From Atopsyche davidsoni (lineage: Eukaryota; Arthropoda; Insecta; Trichoptera; Hydrobiosidae), in the NCBI GenBank assembly GCA_022113835.1, contig JAILWY010000008.1:8002501-8066500 (forward strand): a stretch of 64,000 nucleotides of DNA, in the 5' to 3' direction. The first letter of the stretch is position 1. Each line of letters starts with the position of its first letter. The notes beneath the pieces are model-generated. The model did not search any database and was not told the DNA's origin. It saw only the letters and a program-made list of their open reading frames with translations. Position numbers and translations under genes: made by a program. Of the stretch, positions 11,401 through 24,978 are shown piece after piece.

Positions 11401-12300
11401 GTAAGACCGTGCTCAAGGCAGACACCCATGAAGGTGTCACAAAGCTTTAACCTACCTTTTTCTTCAACAAGAGCCTCTCAGATGAGGTTGGTGACCCCTT
11501 CACAGAGCATATACTCATGCTAAGCCATGCTTAAATTTTTTAAGGGAAAAATAATGTAGTAGGTCCCTGGGTCTTTCTACGCCTTTTTCTGTGTATTGCT
11601 ACTGCCAAATACCATTATTATATAATTTTTTCCTTACAAAGCTCTGGCGTTTACATCTGATACTCCTTCTGATGTAGGCTACAGACACAAGGTATTTCCA
11701 GAGCACATCCTTTCAGAATCATTCCATGTTCACTTCTACATAACCGATCCTTTACACACGCTCAGGGTACATAATGACAGCCATGCACAAGCAACAAAAC
11801 AGGAAGAGCGGGGACGTCTTCCCTACCAGCTGTTATCATTTGGAGATTACATAACTGAAAGCACTAGTTAAAAAAAACCCTAAAGCCTCCAATACTCAGA
11901 AATGCGTTTTTTAGGTGATAGTTGATTTGGTGAATCCCAGTACTGAATCTGAAGCGCCTATATAAACAAATCCCGTTCATTTTATTCCGATATGAACGCT
12001 TAAATTACATAATTTTGCCTCTACCTGTCGTACTTTCTTGACTTGTTTCAGTACGTTGTCAATATTCCGATTCTCAAAACTCGATTCTTGTAAAAAACTT
12101 ATCCATCCTAGAAATAATATCAAATCTTAAAGTTATCTCTTAAAACTTTTTTTTACGCTGTATACTTTTTAAATAAGTATTTAAAAGGTCGAGACAATTA
12201 TGAAATGCATTTAATAATTTTAATTTTCAGCTTACACCGTGAACGCTTCGTTTACTAAATGCTCAGTGTTTAAATGTTACAATTTTCCATCCCCCTGCAG
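11401..12300 (+). other. Intron of the dpr-like gene
   Basis: This 900-bp intron runs from donor GTAAGA to a pyrimidine-containing acceptor CCCCCTGCAG. No exon or repeat is recognised inside. Confidence 0.75.
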
Positions 12301-12506
12301 ATGCGGCTTGTCCTCCGACCGGAAACGGTTCCAGGACCGGACCGGAAACGGGGCTCATTGTGCAGTGTCCCCTGGCCACCAAGGACCGGCAGGACGTCCA
12401 GTCGGCCTCGTCCTCGGCTTGGGCACCCCTGGCGCGGCTCGGCGGGCTCCTCGGACTCGTGCGGACCGCGTTTTTAGCACTCCTGGGCGTGTTTGTCTAT
12501 CATTAA
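12301..12506 (+). CDS. dpr: dpr-like Ig protein, terminal exon with hydrophobic tail
   Basis: In phase with the preceding exon (one base carried over), this exon reads DAACPPTGNGSRTGPETGL, then IVQCPLATKDRQDVQSASSS, and ends with the hydrophobic GGLLGLVRTAFLALLGVFVYH followed by TAA (12504-12506). A Ser-rich linker followed by a hydrophobic C-terminus with almost no cytoplasmic tail is what a GPI-anchor signal looks like, and Dpr proteins are membrane-attached. The anchor type is inference. The linker between Ig2 and the tail is lineage-specific and not otherwise recognisable. G+C content is much higher than in the flanking DNA, which supports coding. The exon call rests on acceptor, phase, open frame and tail rather than on strong similarity. 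Confidence 0.75.
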
Positions 12507-14200
12507 CGCACGCGTGGGTCCTCGTAGTGGCGCGAGAATCCGAAAAAATATTGTGAATATTTTAGTGACAGTTTGACAACCAGTGGGATTTTTTGGCGGT
12601 ATAAAACAGTTTTTGTATTTTTTTTGTGGTTACTGAAAAGTGTGAAATGAATTGAGGGGGAAATAATTTCTACTTAGGATTACCATTGCGTGTTTATTGA
12701 GACGATGGAATAACGGTGAATTATTTATTTTAATAATACTAATGTATTGAATAATTTCTTATTATATTAATTACTATCAGTATATTATATTTAAATGTAT
12801 AATAAGTCATATCTGTCATAATGTTGCTATTTTATAAATTTTAAAAGATCGTATTTAATACAGTTATTATATGTACATTTGCCGATTAAAATTTTTATTT
12901 AGGCTGGGAATATTTACACAAATTTTCTGATTTAATATCGAAAATATTTTATAGATTTTTAACAATAAAACTTACATTCTTTGATTTATAGTTCCTATTT
13001 GAATTAAATTATTGCGTTATATTATAAAAATAATTTCATTGAGTAATCAATTGAATCAATCAAAATTAATAAAATTATAAAAAGTATACGATATTAAAGT
13101 CAATGTGTTTTTATATTGTCTAAATTTTTATTTAAATATCAATTTAATTAATACTAACAGTAATCGGGTTAATTTTTTTTTAAATTTTTAGTTATCCAAC
13201 TCGGTCTTTGTACTGAAGAAATGTGAAAACCTATTGAGTGATTTATACATGACCTGAAAGTTATGTTGTTTAGTTATTTAAGGCATGTATCATGAATGTG
13301 TCTTATACATTTTTATTTTTTAAAAATTTGTTTATTATTACTAAATCGAAAAAATATTGAAATTTTACCTAAAATACGAGTATATACAAAGGTAATAAAA
13401 CTGTGAAGTATTTTTTATTATGCCAATACTTAAGTATTTTCGATAATTTTATTTAAGAAGTTATAAACTAGGTTGATTTAATTTAATTATCTTTTATCAA
13501 CGATTCTTATTTTGTACTCTGTATTCTTGAACAAATAAAAAATATCATTATATGTTATCGAATATCTCATTTTTGTAATAATTTTTCAAATATTATAAAA
13601 TATTGATGCTTGTAGTTTTTTAAAGTGATATTTTGATAATAATATGTTATTTTTCAATATTATGTGTTGTTGGTTTTTTTTCTATTTTTTAAAACCTCAA
13701 ATGTGCCATCAATTTATGATAAAACGCAAAAAAATAAATAAACTCCATGTTAAGAAAATTAAATATTTATAATATTGTTGACGTTGTAAATTTTCTAAAT
13801 ATATCATAGTGTATTATTAAAAATATGAGCTAACGTAGAACATTTTGGTTAAGATAATAGTTTTCTCGAATAGATATTAAAAAATCATAATACTAAAGTA
13901 AAAATTGAAATTTAGTATAAAATTATTTATATATTATGTTGCTATGAAATTTATAGAACTCTACTATTTATTTTTAAATATTCAAATAAAATATTGTAAA
14001 TATGGTATAGATAGAAAATCCATTTCTTTTGCGTATTTATTTGAACTTAATATATTGAATATATTTTATAAACTTACAGATAATTATTTAAACGCTAATT
14101 GCAAGAAAAGGCAAAATAGCCTACTAACAGATTGTCGAAATATTTTTTAAAATAAATGAAATACGAAAATACCGAAAGTGTTTTATTATTATGGATATAT
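12507..14200 (+). other. 3' UTR and downstream flank of dpr-like gene
   Basis: The first canonical AATAAA after the stop is at 12964-12969; it is a candidate polyadenylation signal only. The rest is A/T-rich with no other feature apart from a short TA run near 14200. Confidence 0.35.
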
Positions 14201-15837
14201 ATATATATATTGCACTTATCTGATATGATTTTCCTTATCACAGCCTCCCACTAGATTTCCTCCCATCAGTGTTATCACTTTGGCTCCATCTCATATCCTC
14301 TCCCCCGTTTTTCTTCGGACTGAAAATCTCTAGGACTTCGTGAGTTTTTATTTTATCAAGACGATAGTTCCTTAAGGCTGCGTATCTCAAATATAAGTAT
14401 TTTTTTCACCCATAGTGTCCTCATCGCGAACGGTAGCGAATATCTACCTCAAAGTAAAATTTAAAAAAAAATAGCTTCTCAAACTAAGACATGAACAATT
14501 TAGATAAAACAAATATCAATTTATAATTAATAGATGTTTACATCATTTTAAATCTTTTAAGTATATTTTATAAAAATTATTTAAAATACATATAAATGAA
14601 ACTGCTTATTTTTTTAACGTATTTAATGCAATAATAATTTTTAAAAGTAATATATTTTTTTCGTTTTGTTACATTGAATATCAAAATACACAAAAAAAAA
14701 ATGTTTCAACTGCAAAATATAATTTTGGTTTTTAAGCACTTGTCCTACAAGTAAACGTCCAAAGAAGCTCTTGAATTGTTAATCTATCATTAATGAAATC
14801 GATCGTAATGTTTAAAGGCATTATCGTTTAATAATTATTGTGTGGATATAATGATTTTTGTGATTCTAGTTTATTCTTGAATTGTGATTGTATCAAGATG
14901 GATGCAATTTTAAGGATATCTGTGGTTATTGCAAATGTCAGACCACACCCCTAAGAAAGTTTATGCCTTAACGTATTCCATTACTTTGTTTTCAGCCATA
15001 GCACTGTTTCAGGTTTATGACACTTTTCGTGCTGGTAGTTGGGAGGGAGAGTAAAACCGGGGGCAAGGGTCCGAACAAAAGAGTAAAAAGTTGCGTTTCG
15101 CCGGTAATGGCCCCTAGATAACAAGGTGGGGTCGCCACACCCACCCGGCCCCTATATACAGGAAATAAAAGCTTACCTTTGCATATACTAAGTTTTGAAT
15201 AGTTTTTTATTACTTTTCTGTTGTATTTTATATGTTTGTGGAATAAAAAAAACGATGCTGCTGGGTATCGTTTAATACTCTATTATAAGTTTGTATCTTA
15301 TTTAAGAATATGTTACTTTTCAAAGACAATTTTGATTTTGCTTAAAACATTCACGATGCAAACTTTTACGCCTTTTTTCTGCACTATTTCATGAAAACGC
15401 CCCGCAAAAACTAGCCGAAATCGGAAATAGGCATTTGAAAAACCAGCATAATAAATCTGCTCAATACGTTCAGTGTACATGAATTGGTAATCAATTACTG
15501 AATAATTAAGCATCTTTCAGTGCAGTACACACACGGGGTCGCTTAACAGGCTCCACCGCAGTTAGGATTGGTTTTAATTAATCGCAGTGCCTCTGGAGTC
15601 CTGCCAGGGGCCGCCGGAGCCTCCAGGACTCGGGGTTGTTCAGTGGACAGCCTGCGTCCAATAAAGGCTTTGGAGTACCATGAAAGCTGATTGGAAACGA
15701 CTCGAGAGATTCAACCAGGATAAGTTGAAAGGGAACCTAACTATCTACCCAACTTCTTATTATGACGTGAGGCTCATACAAAGAGCAACAGCTACAAATT
15801 CCACACTCTACTTATATTGAAAATAAATTCTATTTTT
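14201..15837. other. Intergenic stretch with two GC-richer tracts
   Basis: About 15000-15160 and 15520-15700 are richer in G+C than neighbours. The second contains CCTCTGGAGTCCTGCC and CCGGAGCCTCCAGGACTC, partly complementary. No gene is recognised. Confidence 0.4.
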
Positions 15838-15998
15838 TGATTGGAAGTCAATCAGACGTGTATTTATTACCCATTACGGGTTTTTATGCCATGTAAGCCA
15901 GGGGCTGTAGGTTCAAATCCCACACAAATCACGATGATATTTTTCTGAGAGTTTCTTTAAATCATATTCTATGTATGAACTAATGTGCCTAATCATAT
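15838..15998 (+). repeat. SINE-like repeat with tRNA B-box
   Basis: The repeat contains an exact RNA polymerase III B-box, GGTTCAAATCC (15910-15920), inside a T-arm-like context. No A-box is found at the expected distance upstream, so the tRNA part is truncated. Both flanks match the cluster near 63 kb: CCCATTACGGGTTT upstream (reverse complement near 63070) and CGATGATATTTTTCTGAGAG downstream through ATGTGCCTAATCATATTAG-like sequence. Confidence 0.6.
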
Positions 15999-18900
15999 TA
16001 GAAAATAAATTCTTAAAATATTTAAAATAAATTTCGCAGAATTTTGTCTATAACGGTTTATTTGAAACATCTTTGACATAAAAAAATACGTATTTATATT
16101 AAAAGATCATCCTTAGCACGAAAATCTTTGAAAAGAAAAGTCAATGGTTCAAACACACTATAAGAAATCTTATCATTTAAATTAAATATATATTGAGTTT
16201 AGTTTGATTAGTAAATTAAAGTTGCATAACTGTGTAAATAATATATATCAAACAGTCAGTCCATTCAATTAACGAATGAAAGAGCTTTCACTGTTTCTGT
16301 ACAAAGTTAGATTACATAAGTTAGATATACACGTTAGATTAACGACTTAATCTTGCTGTGGAATAACGTGTTCTTAAATGACTAAATGAAATAAGAGTTA
16401 CGTTCGTACGAACAAAAAATGAAAACGTGCTTTCTGAAGCCGAAAAGTTTTGTTTACAAACCTCGGTAATTTGGTAATAAAAATGAAAGGCACCAATTAG
16501 GAATATGAAAGATTCCTTCAGGCGAGACATGCCGCGTCTTTATTAGAGCCTCCAAGTCTCACAACTCACTCACTCACTAACAAATTACCGACACGAAACA
16601 AAGCAACAGTATTGCTACGATAGATTTACGTCATGGTTTTGAATACTTTCTACGTACGCAAGTAATATTCATGTCCTATATTAACAGTATATATAGCACT
16701 TAAAGCGAGGCTATATTAAGTACAACGTCTCGGTTCTGTTACTAAGGCCATTTTTGGAGATAAAACCTAAGACAACTCAGTCAGCATGTTTAAGGCGATG
16801 GATTCAGCGAATTTATTTTCTTGGATGACTGTTAAATATTCATAAAAAAATATATATTAAACGTCTGAAAAGTACAATAAACAATACATCACTATATCAG
16901 CATATCAATAAAACAATATTACGCTTATTCACTGATATTTTATGCTAAAAATTTCGCGACTGAAAATATCAAGACTGCCCTTAATAATTCAAGGTTAGTT
17001 ATTAGGGGTGGCTTTAGCTCAGTTCACAGAAGCCTATTCATCTCTTTAAGCCAGACAGGCGAGGGTGGTGCAGACAGTGCACAATATGCACCCCTGGACG
17101 GCCGCGATTGATGACGTCATTACAAATCTGAAAAATTGTAATGGTGGCTCATTTTTTATTTAAATTCTGATTTATGGCTGCGAGAGTAAATTCTCAAGAA
17201 GCCGTATGCTGTAGAAAAATTCAATATGAAAAAAATCTACATATAAAATTTATACTTGTAAATTAAATTTTGTTATCGTTTCAGTTAGGCGTTATTTTAT
17301 AAAATATTTATTTTCGATGATTTTTTTCATTAAAATGATTCCTACTTTGGTATTCCCAACTTTCATAATTTATAAGCTAATGATTGATCCAGCTAGTTAT
17401 TCGTGTGGTTAAAAGAAAAATTATATTTTTGATCAATGCATTGAATTTAACCCGTCGATTAAATTGTTTAAATTCTAAAAATTTAAACATTTTGAATTGT
17501 TAAAATATATTATCACTGTTGTGTCTGCAGCTAGCTGCAAAAGGAGTATCAGTTCTAAATGCTTAAGCTTTGTAAGGATAATATTGTATAATAATACTAT
17601 TGGGCAGCAGCAATACGCAGACCTTTCTTTTGTATGAAGGGCCCGAGAACCCACTACATTATTCACCCTTAGAAAACCATGAAAAGACTTGTTTGGCGAA
17701 ATGGTCACTAAGCCCCTGTAAAAAGAGGCACCTGAAAAGAAGATTAAAAGTGCATATTGAGAATTCATAACTGCACTTATTCCTAATGTAAACCTATTAA
17801 TGTGTTTTAAAAATTCAATATATTTATTTAACTAAGTATAATCACTAGAAGAAAAAAACCTCCTTGAATGTAAAAATTAGTTTTGAAATATTAAATGGCG
17901 AAGTGCTTGAGTAACGACAGATTGCACGTCGGTTCATATTAAGTTTCCACGTCAGACGAGATTTTCTTCTAATTTTCTTATCTTTTCCATTATTTTACTT
18001 TTTCTTCTTGCTCCTTCGTCGGCTTTTTCTTCTCTTTCTTTAGTTTCCCTCCCTCTGGCTCTTTCTCCTGAGCGTCCTGTCGTGTTTTTTTCTTCACGAC
18101 CGCTTGTTATGATGCCGACGAGTCGAAAAGACTCTGGTGGCAGAATAATAATTTAACTATTCGAAAATAATAAAAAGTGGTTGCGAATTCTATTATATAG
18201 TTTAGAGACATATCATTACATTAACTATGGGGATCCTTTTTTTAAGAATGCATATTATTTTTGGTTGTTATGCTTCATTTATTTATACGTTTCTGTGTTC
18301 TCCAGAAGCCTTTTTTTTGTTAAGAATATTAGTTTGCCAAGATATATATATTTTTTGTTAATATAACACGATTTAAATTTAAATTCACCATCTTCTGTCG
18401 TTTCTGTAGCATATTTAAAAGTAGCTGATAATCAAAAATTATTTTTTGTATGTGGGTTTCACTACTAAGGTCAAAACCATAGAATTTAGTTCAAGAGCTG
18501 TAATATATTATTTAAATAACGTATAAATATGGTGATGTTATAGTAATACAGTTTATTGATAAAAAACATTTTTTTTTAACATACAGCTATTTTTCCTAAA
18601 TAACTATCCGCTTCATAATTATTTAAATAATAACTTCTCTTTTATTACAGTTCAACTTTATTATTAAGTGAATAAAGTCATTTAAGTGATAATTGGCATT
18701 AAATTTAAACTCTTGGGAAAAGACCTATTAGCCTCTCGTCTGGTCTCCTTGCAGGCGCTGCATAGATTCTGGCGATAATGACGTTGTGGGTTAAACTTTT
18801 GTTTTCTATTCAGTTTTAAGTAGAGCTCCCGCAAACAAAAAGGTTGCTGATTACAAAAAAATGGTTCACTACACCTGCAAGCGTTTTGTATACATTTTAT

Positions 18901-20461
18901 GGCTTGTTAGAAAGGCGAATCAAATCATAATTTTTGACTGAACCAGTGGCTGACAATGTATGCAAGGCCAAATAATAATGTGCAATATTTTTGTTAAGTT
19001 ATATCGCTAACTTATTGGCTACTTCTTGTATATCAAAGGTTAATAAAAAATATATTTATTTACACATTTACTATATGTATACCAAAAAAATATACATACA
19101 TGAAAGAATTTTATTATATTACATACAAATAATATATGTTGAAGAAAAAACAGATTCATTTTCAGAAATCAGGAATTTCAGGTCTTCTTGAATATGATTC
19201 TAGTACCGTTATGGATACGTTGGATGATTAAAAAACATCGCAACATAACACCAAAGAATAATAACAATAGCTGCTAAAAACCTACAAAAACAATTTCGCT
19301 CTAGGTAAGACAGTTAAAAAAGAGGAAAAAAGTGCTATGAAACAAAATTCACGTATCAAATCCGGCAATCTAATTGAATCTTAGCAGTAAAGGCTTTCAT
19401 TTTGATGGGGCGTGCAGTCATAAAAGAGGCTCCACCCGCCTGCAACCTGAGGCGGAGCCACACTTACAGCGCTTTATCTAATTATGAATATAATTCAGGG
19501 AAACGGCCGCGGAATTTCCCTTTGAGTGGAGGAAAATCTTTTTTCATAATTCGCAGCTGAATCATCTGGAATTGCTATCAGATAGGGCGGCCCTCCCACT
19601 GGAGACGCTCTCCGCCCGCGCTTCCTTTCAGGGGATAAGGATCTCCGGGAAAAACCTCGAAGGCTCTCTGGTGTCGCGATGATCGTGGAATTTAACTGGA
19701 TGCCGCAAAACTGGGTTAATATACACAGCGTCCCAAAATCACGGCACAAAGAGGTTCAACTTCCACACCACAAAGAATTTTACAAATATATAATAAAATC
19801 TGTAGAGAAAAATTTTCTACTATCTTGATATATAATAGAAATTCAACACAAATATTTTTACTCTGTAAATTTATGCTCACTGAAAATATAGAATAAAAAT
19901 GTATCTACAAAATATCTGACAACTTTCAGGAATTCCTTAAATTGACCCCAGTACCGAGACCGAAACGTAAGAGTTTGAGTATTTCAGCACAACTACCAGC
20001 AAGATACCAAAGCTTACAAAACGTATCTATTTAAGTGGATTACGATAAATAAAATTAAGTTTTATGTACATATTATCTTACAATAACGTATTTGCGAATT
20101 GATTTAAGGAGAGAAACCATTTTATAAGTTATTGCTTGGACTTTTTGAACTTGAACTAAGCCTCGAATAATTTTAGAAGTGATGGAGTGAATCAAGCTTA
20201 TAGGTACATGATGTACACATAAGTTTTTGTGTTGTTTAATTTATCAAAAATTGGATCATACTCTTCTTATAGTTATATTTAAAATATCAAAAGAAAATTA
20301 TTCTTGAAAAGTGACGAAGAAAAATATAAGTTTTCAACACTTTTCATAATAAACTTTGACAAAAATGGTAAACGCCCCATATGTATAATAAAAAAATCAT
20401 GATACGAAGTCTGTTGTTATTATTAAGTTGATTAAATATTTTTAAGATTAACGTTTTTGTA
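15999..20461. other. Gene-free intergenic stretch
   Basis: GC-richer tracts lie near 17030-17110, 18715-18780 and 19395-19745. The last carries a 84-codon antisense open frame (19495-19749) with no known domain. Nothing else is recognised. Confidence 0.45.
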
Positions 20462-20512
20462 TTTACTGGTGACTGGTTTCGCAAAACTGTTTTGTTGGTA
20501 TTTGTTAACTAA
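20462..20512. repeat. Hairpin related to the foldback core
   Basis: GGTGACTGGTTTCG is followed by the stem CAAAAC/GTTTTG and then GGTATTTGTTAAC. It has the same layout as the cores at 1447-1486 and 36274-36312 with a different stem sequence, suggesting compensatory change or a related family. Confidence 0.45.
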
Positions 20513-22761
20513 TTGTTATGAGAGTTAAAGGCATAAGAAATACAAAATGCGGAAAAATTAATTAAATCGAGCCCTAATATAATTTGTACATTTCAGACGG
20601 AAACATTAACCATCATAAGTAATATTAAGTGCTTCTTAAAGCAAAGTTTAGGTTTCATAAGAAATATAAAAACAACCATAAACAGAATAACATGTCGAAG
20701 AAAACCGAGACACATTTTTATACATAATATTGATGGATTTAATAATATAACAAATAATTTATTTAAAAACCATTATTTAGTGAAAATAAAACAACGACGA
20801 CAAAAGTGATTTTTTGAATTTTACAATTATTATTGAAAATGTATATTTTAAGGCTTCTGTATAATTTTTTTGGTTTAATATTTTAAATATTAATTTCAAA
20901 ACATATTTATCAAGAACATACGAATGCCTGTACAAAAATAATCCATTAAATATGTCACACGATAACAAAATATTTGTTCTTCACTCGTCTACAAGCGCTG
21001 GTTTTTATATTTCACGATGAACTTTCAAAGATAAGCTTATAATACTCTTTAAAGTATTTTTCTCTGATGTAACGTAAGACCTATATTTTCCGAGGTAAAA
21101 TATTCCTGTTGTACTTTAAATTCAAGAAAAGAAGCCTCCAAACGATACACTTAAAGGCTTAACGGAAAATCTTAGTGTTGTTAAAAAAATAAATCAGACA
21201 ACATTCTTTGCTTCCTTAGCAGATAAGGGTGCAATAAAAGTTAAGGGTTAATTTTGGAAACATTTGACACTCTCCCTCGTCCGTAAATACCCCGACCACT
21301 AGGCGGAAGGTTCAGTAATTATTAAGATTTAAATGGAGGGGAATTGTTTTGGAATTAATTTTGGACAAGTTTTTGGTGTGTTTAGGTTTAGAGGTTGCTT
21401 CCATTGTCTTCCATCACGGACATTTATCTACTAATGTGAGAACAATTTTGAAGTGAATACTGTATAATTTGACACTTTTGTTTATACAGCCTTAGATAAG
21501 TTTTCGCCTCTTTAAATACAATAAATAATAAAAGCATAATGAATATAATTAAGACAAATTTATGAACATAGCTTAAAAAAACAATATTTTTTATTGCTTG
21601 AAAAAGTAAAAAATATATAATTTTCCATTTAAAGCTTATTTTGAATTGGGTTAAGTAATTAAATGAATTAATGTTAGGATTATGATTGTTAATGAAGCAA
21701 ATATCATATACTGTATTTACATAATGTTCTTTGAATATATAATTAATTTTTCCTGCTGGATACGTTTTATATATAAAATATCAAAAGAATATATACTTTA
21801 AAAGGAACCTTTCCGAGGCAAGGAACTAATTGAAAAAACAAGGAAAAAAGTATTTTAATTTTAACCAGCACAAAAAATTAAGGCTCTCGCAAAAAGGAAG
21901 AAACAAAGCGCTCTCGTTTTAAGTCCTCATAAACGGAATAGCAGCATTTCCGGCGGAAGTTCCCTTCAGGATAGCGCCGCCCCCGAGCCGCGGTCACTCG
22001 GCAAACTAAAATCGGTGACTAATTTCATGTTTAACCGGTGATTTATAACCGAGCAGATTCGACTAATTAGATAGCAGATCGTTTCAAAAGTGGATATTTC
22101 AAAACGACTTAATAAAATTCAGGTTGCGGAACTCGAGAACCTGCGTAATTGGTTGGGGTAGTAAATTAGGGAAAAGTGAAAGAAACGAGATGGCGTTTTT
22201 ATCACCCGATTTAATGGTGTGAATCAGATGTAAGTAATTGGACTTTGGTGGACGCAAAGGCTTAAGAAACGATATTTTTTGGCTAGTTTTGTACGCTTCA
22301 GGAAGTTTTTTTGCTCATTCAAACTTAACCAATAATCTATAGTATAATTTTTATTCAGACCCAAAAATGTAATTGATTCGAGAATATTGTGGTTCAAGCT
22401 AAGAAACCACAAAATCAGCGCATAGCAACGGCTGCCAAAACCTTTCGAACATGTCAATGTAATAAACGTTGTTAATAATTAAATATTACCAAATACGTGA
22501 CAAGTAAATAAATCAAAGATCAAAATTTAATGCCCAACCTGCCAAATTAAAAAAAAACATTATTAAAACAACGAAGCCTTTTTAAAAATTAATACTGTTA
22601 TTGAAAGGCATGGTCACTTTTTTATAATATTCAAAATAACTTTCAGATTTCTATTTAACCTATAAAACTACTTATATCTTAACAAAATTTTACACCTTTT
22701 CAATATTAAAAAAAATATTTATTAATTTATTTTTTTTCATAAAAAAAAAATATATATAAAT
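20513..22761. other. Gene-free intergenic stretch
   Basis: A GC-richer tract lies at about 21885-22060. No gene, RNA or transposon end pair is recognised. Confidence 0.45.
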
Positions 22762-22769
22762 ATATACAT

Positions 22770-24970
22770 TAGGGTGTCCCTTAAAATTCAAGTTCAATAT
22801 TTTTTTACGCGTACCTTCTTAAAAGTTTAGTAATAACCCTATATTGTCTAGAAAAAAATATTAGTTCGATTTATAAACGGTAACCCGTGCCGACTTGCGA
22901 TTTTAACTTGTCCATACAAGTTGCGTAAGTACTGCGCTGTGACTTGTAACTGCATGTTTTATTTGTCATTTCATACGTGATTTTTGAGATTAGTAGTGCT
23001 CCATTGTTTAGTGCGTTAACATGTCGGTGGAATTACGGAGTGATAAACAAAATAATTTCCTTATCGGTTTGCCTAGATATCAAATAAATGGTGCAAAATT
23101 ACCATCTAATCGACAAATTCCCTCGGTCCTATTTTACAATATTGGTGAGGTTAAACTGATTGTTAGTGAAAATGCAAATCTTGTGATTAGGGAGTGCATC
23201 ATATATTGGGAAAAAACAAGAATTCCAACAAGGGCATATCCTAACTGCGTGAAGAAACTTGTTGATTTATATCATGTTTGGAGAGAGTTGCAAAAAAAAT
23301 TGTAAGAAAACTCAGGTTACGTTCAAGAGCCGTGAGAACAATTTCAAAATTGATCTTGATAATTTGTTTGATATTGCACATGCTGATGCTTTTGAGAGAA
23401 TGAAAATAGAGTAAGATAAATTATTTTTAATGAAACAGAGAGAGCCAGATCGACCAGGATGCTTAGGTGGTGTTGATAAAAAATTGGCGGAAAAAGAAGA
23501 TAGATCTAAACAACGACGATTGGAAGAAGAGGAAAGGGTTGTAGACAAAGATAACCACTAGCTGCTGAAACTAGAAAATCAAGGGCAGAAGCAATAAAAT
23601 CTGACTTCTTTGGAAGTAATGTACCCGACGTAGTCACAGTCCATTGGGATGGAAAACTATTACCCGGGTTAGATGTACGAAGTTCTAAAGAAGAACGCTT
23701 GCCAGTTATTGCTTCGTTTGACGATAAGGAACAGCTTCTTGCAGTGCCAATACTAGAACATTCTTCTGAAAAACATCAAGCTAAGGCTGTCTCAACAGCT
23801 CTCTTTGACTAGAACCTTCACGATAGAGTACAAATAATGTGCTGCGACACAACAGCTTTCAATACTGGCCGTTTCAATGGAGCTTGTGCTATTTTGGAGA
23901 AACTTTAGGAAGAGAATTGCTGCTCGTCTGTCGTCATCATGTTTATGAATTGGTCCTAAAAGCTGTCTTTGAAAGCAAAATTAAGTAAATTACTAGTAGC
24001 CCAGATACTCCAATGTTTAAAAAGTTCAGAGAAAATTGGAAAAACATCGACGCTAGTAACATTGAACCATCTCTTAATTTCGTAAAACAACGTGTTGCCG
24101 AGACAGACATTCAAGCTTTGTTAATATTTTATAAGGCAGAATTAGACAAAGGTTATGTAAGAGATGACTACCGCAAATTGGTCGAACTGTGCGTAATATT
24201 TTTGGGAGGAGACTCAGAGGAAAAATTAAAACTAAGCCCCCCCAAAGCCATGCATCAGGCACGCTGGATGGCGAGAGCGATCTATTCTTTAAAAATGTGT
24301 TTACTTCAGTCACAATGCAGAATAACTGCGAAGGACAAAAAGACTCTACAAGATGTTTGCTTATGTTTGTAAAACACTGGATGATTTCGTAACGGAAAAG
24401 AGCAAACAATTTTTATCACGACTGCAGATCGACGACAGTTTTCTAAAGGAAGATGTATCTTCTTGGAATAATAATAGTGCTTTTGTGGAAGCTAAAAGAA
24501 AAATAAGTTATTTGAGGGTTGTGAATGATACTGCTGAAAGGGCTGTTAAAATGATGCAAGATTTTAACGGACTTATCACGGCTGAAGAAGAACAAAAACA
24601 GTTCTTGCTGCGCTGTGTCCAGGAACATAGAAAATTGTATCCGGACTGTAAAAAAACAACTCTATTAAAAAGTTACCCTGACTGATTGTTATTACTTTAT
24701 GTTTTTGATTAAAGATTAATGTTCATGTAATTGAATTTTTACTATTATTCACTTAATTTATTGCATTTATAATGATTTTATACCAGACCGAAATATCAAG
24801 ACAAAACACGTTTTTTACTAAACTTTGAAGCTCGGTCGGCACTGGTTGCAATTATGCTAGAAAGATGAAATTTTATATTTAAGACTCTTATAGCATTACT
24901 AAAAAAAGTAGAGGGTACCCATTTCGAAATTTGAAAAAAAAAATTTTTTGGTCATATAAGGGACACCCTA
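22770..24970 (+). mobile_element. hAT-type DNA transposon with 8-bp target duplication
   Basis: The two ends are a perfect 14-bp inverted repeat, TAGGGTGTCCCTTA. They are flanked by an identical direct 8-mer ATATACAT (22762-22769 and 24971-24978). An 8-bp duplication together with a hAT-like transposase defines the superfamily. The element is 2201 bp, about full length for a compact hAT. It carries one broken transposase gene. The perfect duplication suggests a fairly young insertion, while the decayed gene suggests that it was mobilised in trans or has since drifted. Confidence 0.9.
23021..24685 (+). pseudogene. hAT transposase pseudogene
   Basis: Starting at ATG 23021 the N-terminus reads MSVELRSDKQNNFLIGLPRY and includes LVIRECIIYWEKTRIPTRAY, typical of a widespread insect hAT-like family. 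A frameshift in the A-run near 23295 leads to LDNLFDIAHADAFERMKIE, then a stop. Further on, VVTVHWDGKLLPGL (about 23630-23670) and VQIMCCDTTAFNTGRFNGA (about 23830-23885) provide two acidic catalytic positions, and CRHHVYELVLKAVF (about 23930-23970) is the conserved C-x-H-H segment. The part after 24013 (PMFKKFRENWKNIDAS) continues through GGDSEEK and AMHQARWMARAIYSLKMCLL. The C-terminus at 24353-24685 (RKLYPDCKKTTLLKSYPD) is in another frame. At least four frameshifts or stops mean no function. Confidence 0.88.
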
Positions 24971-24978
24971 ATATACAT

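Noticed and set aside
15910..15920. B-box GGTTCAAATCC as part of a true tRNA gene
   Set aside because: No A-box at the right distance and no cloverleaf; the flanks recur as a dispersed repeat.
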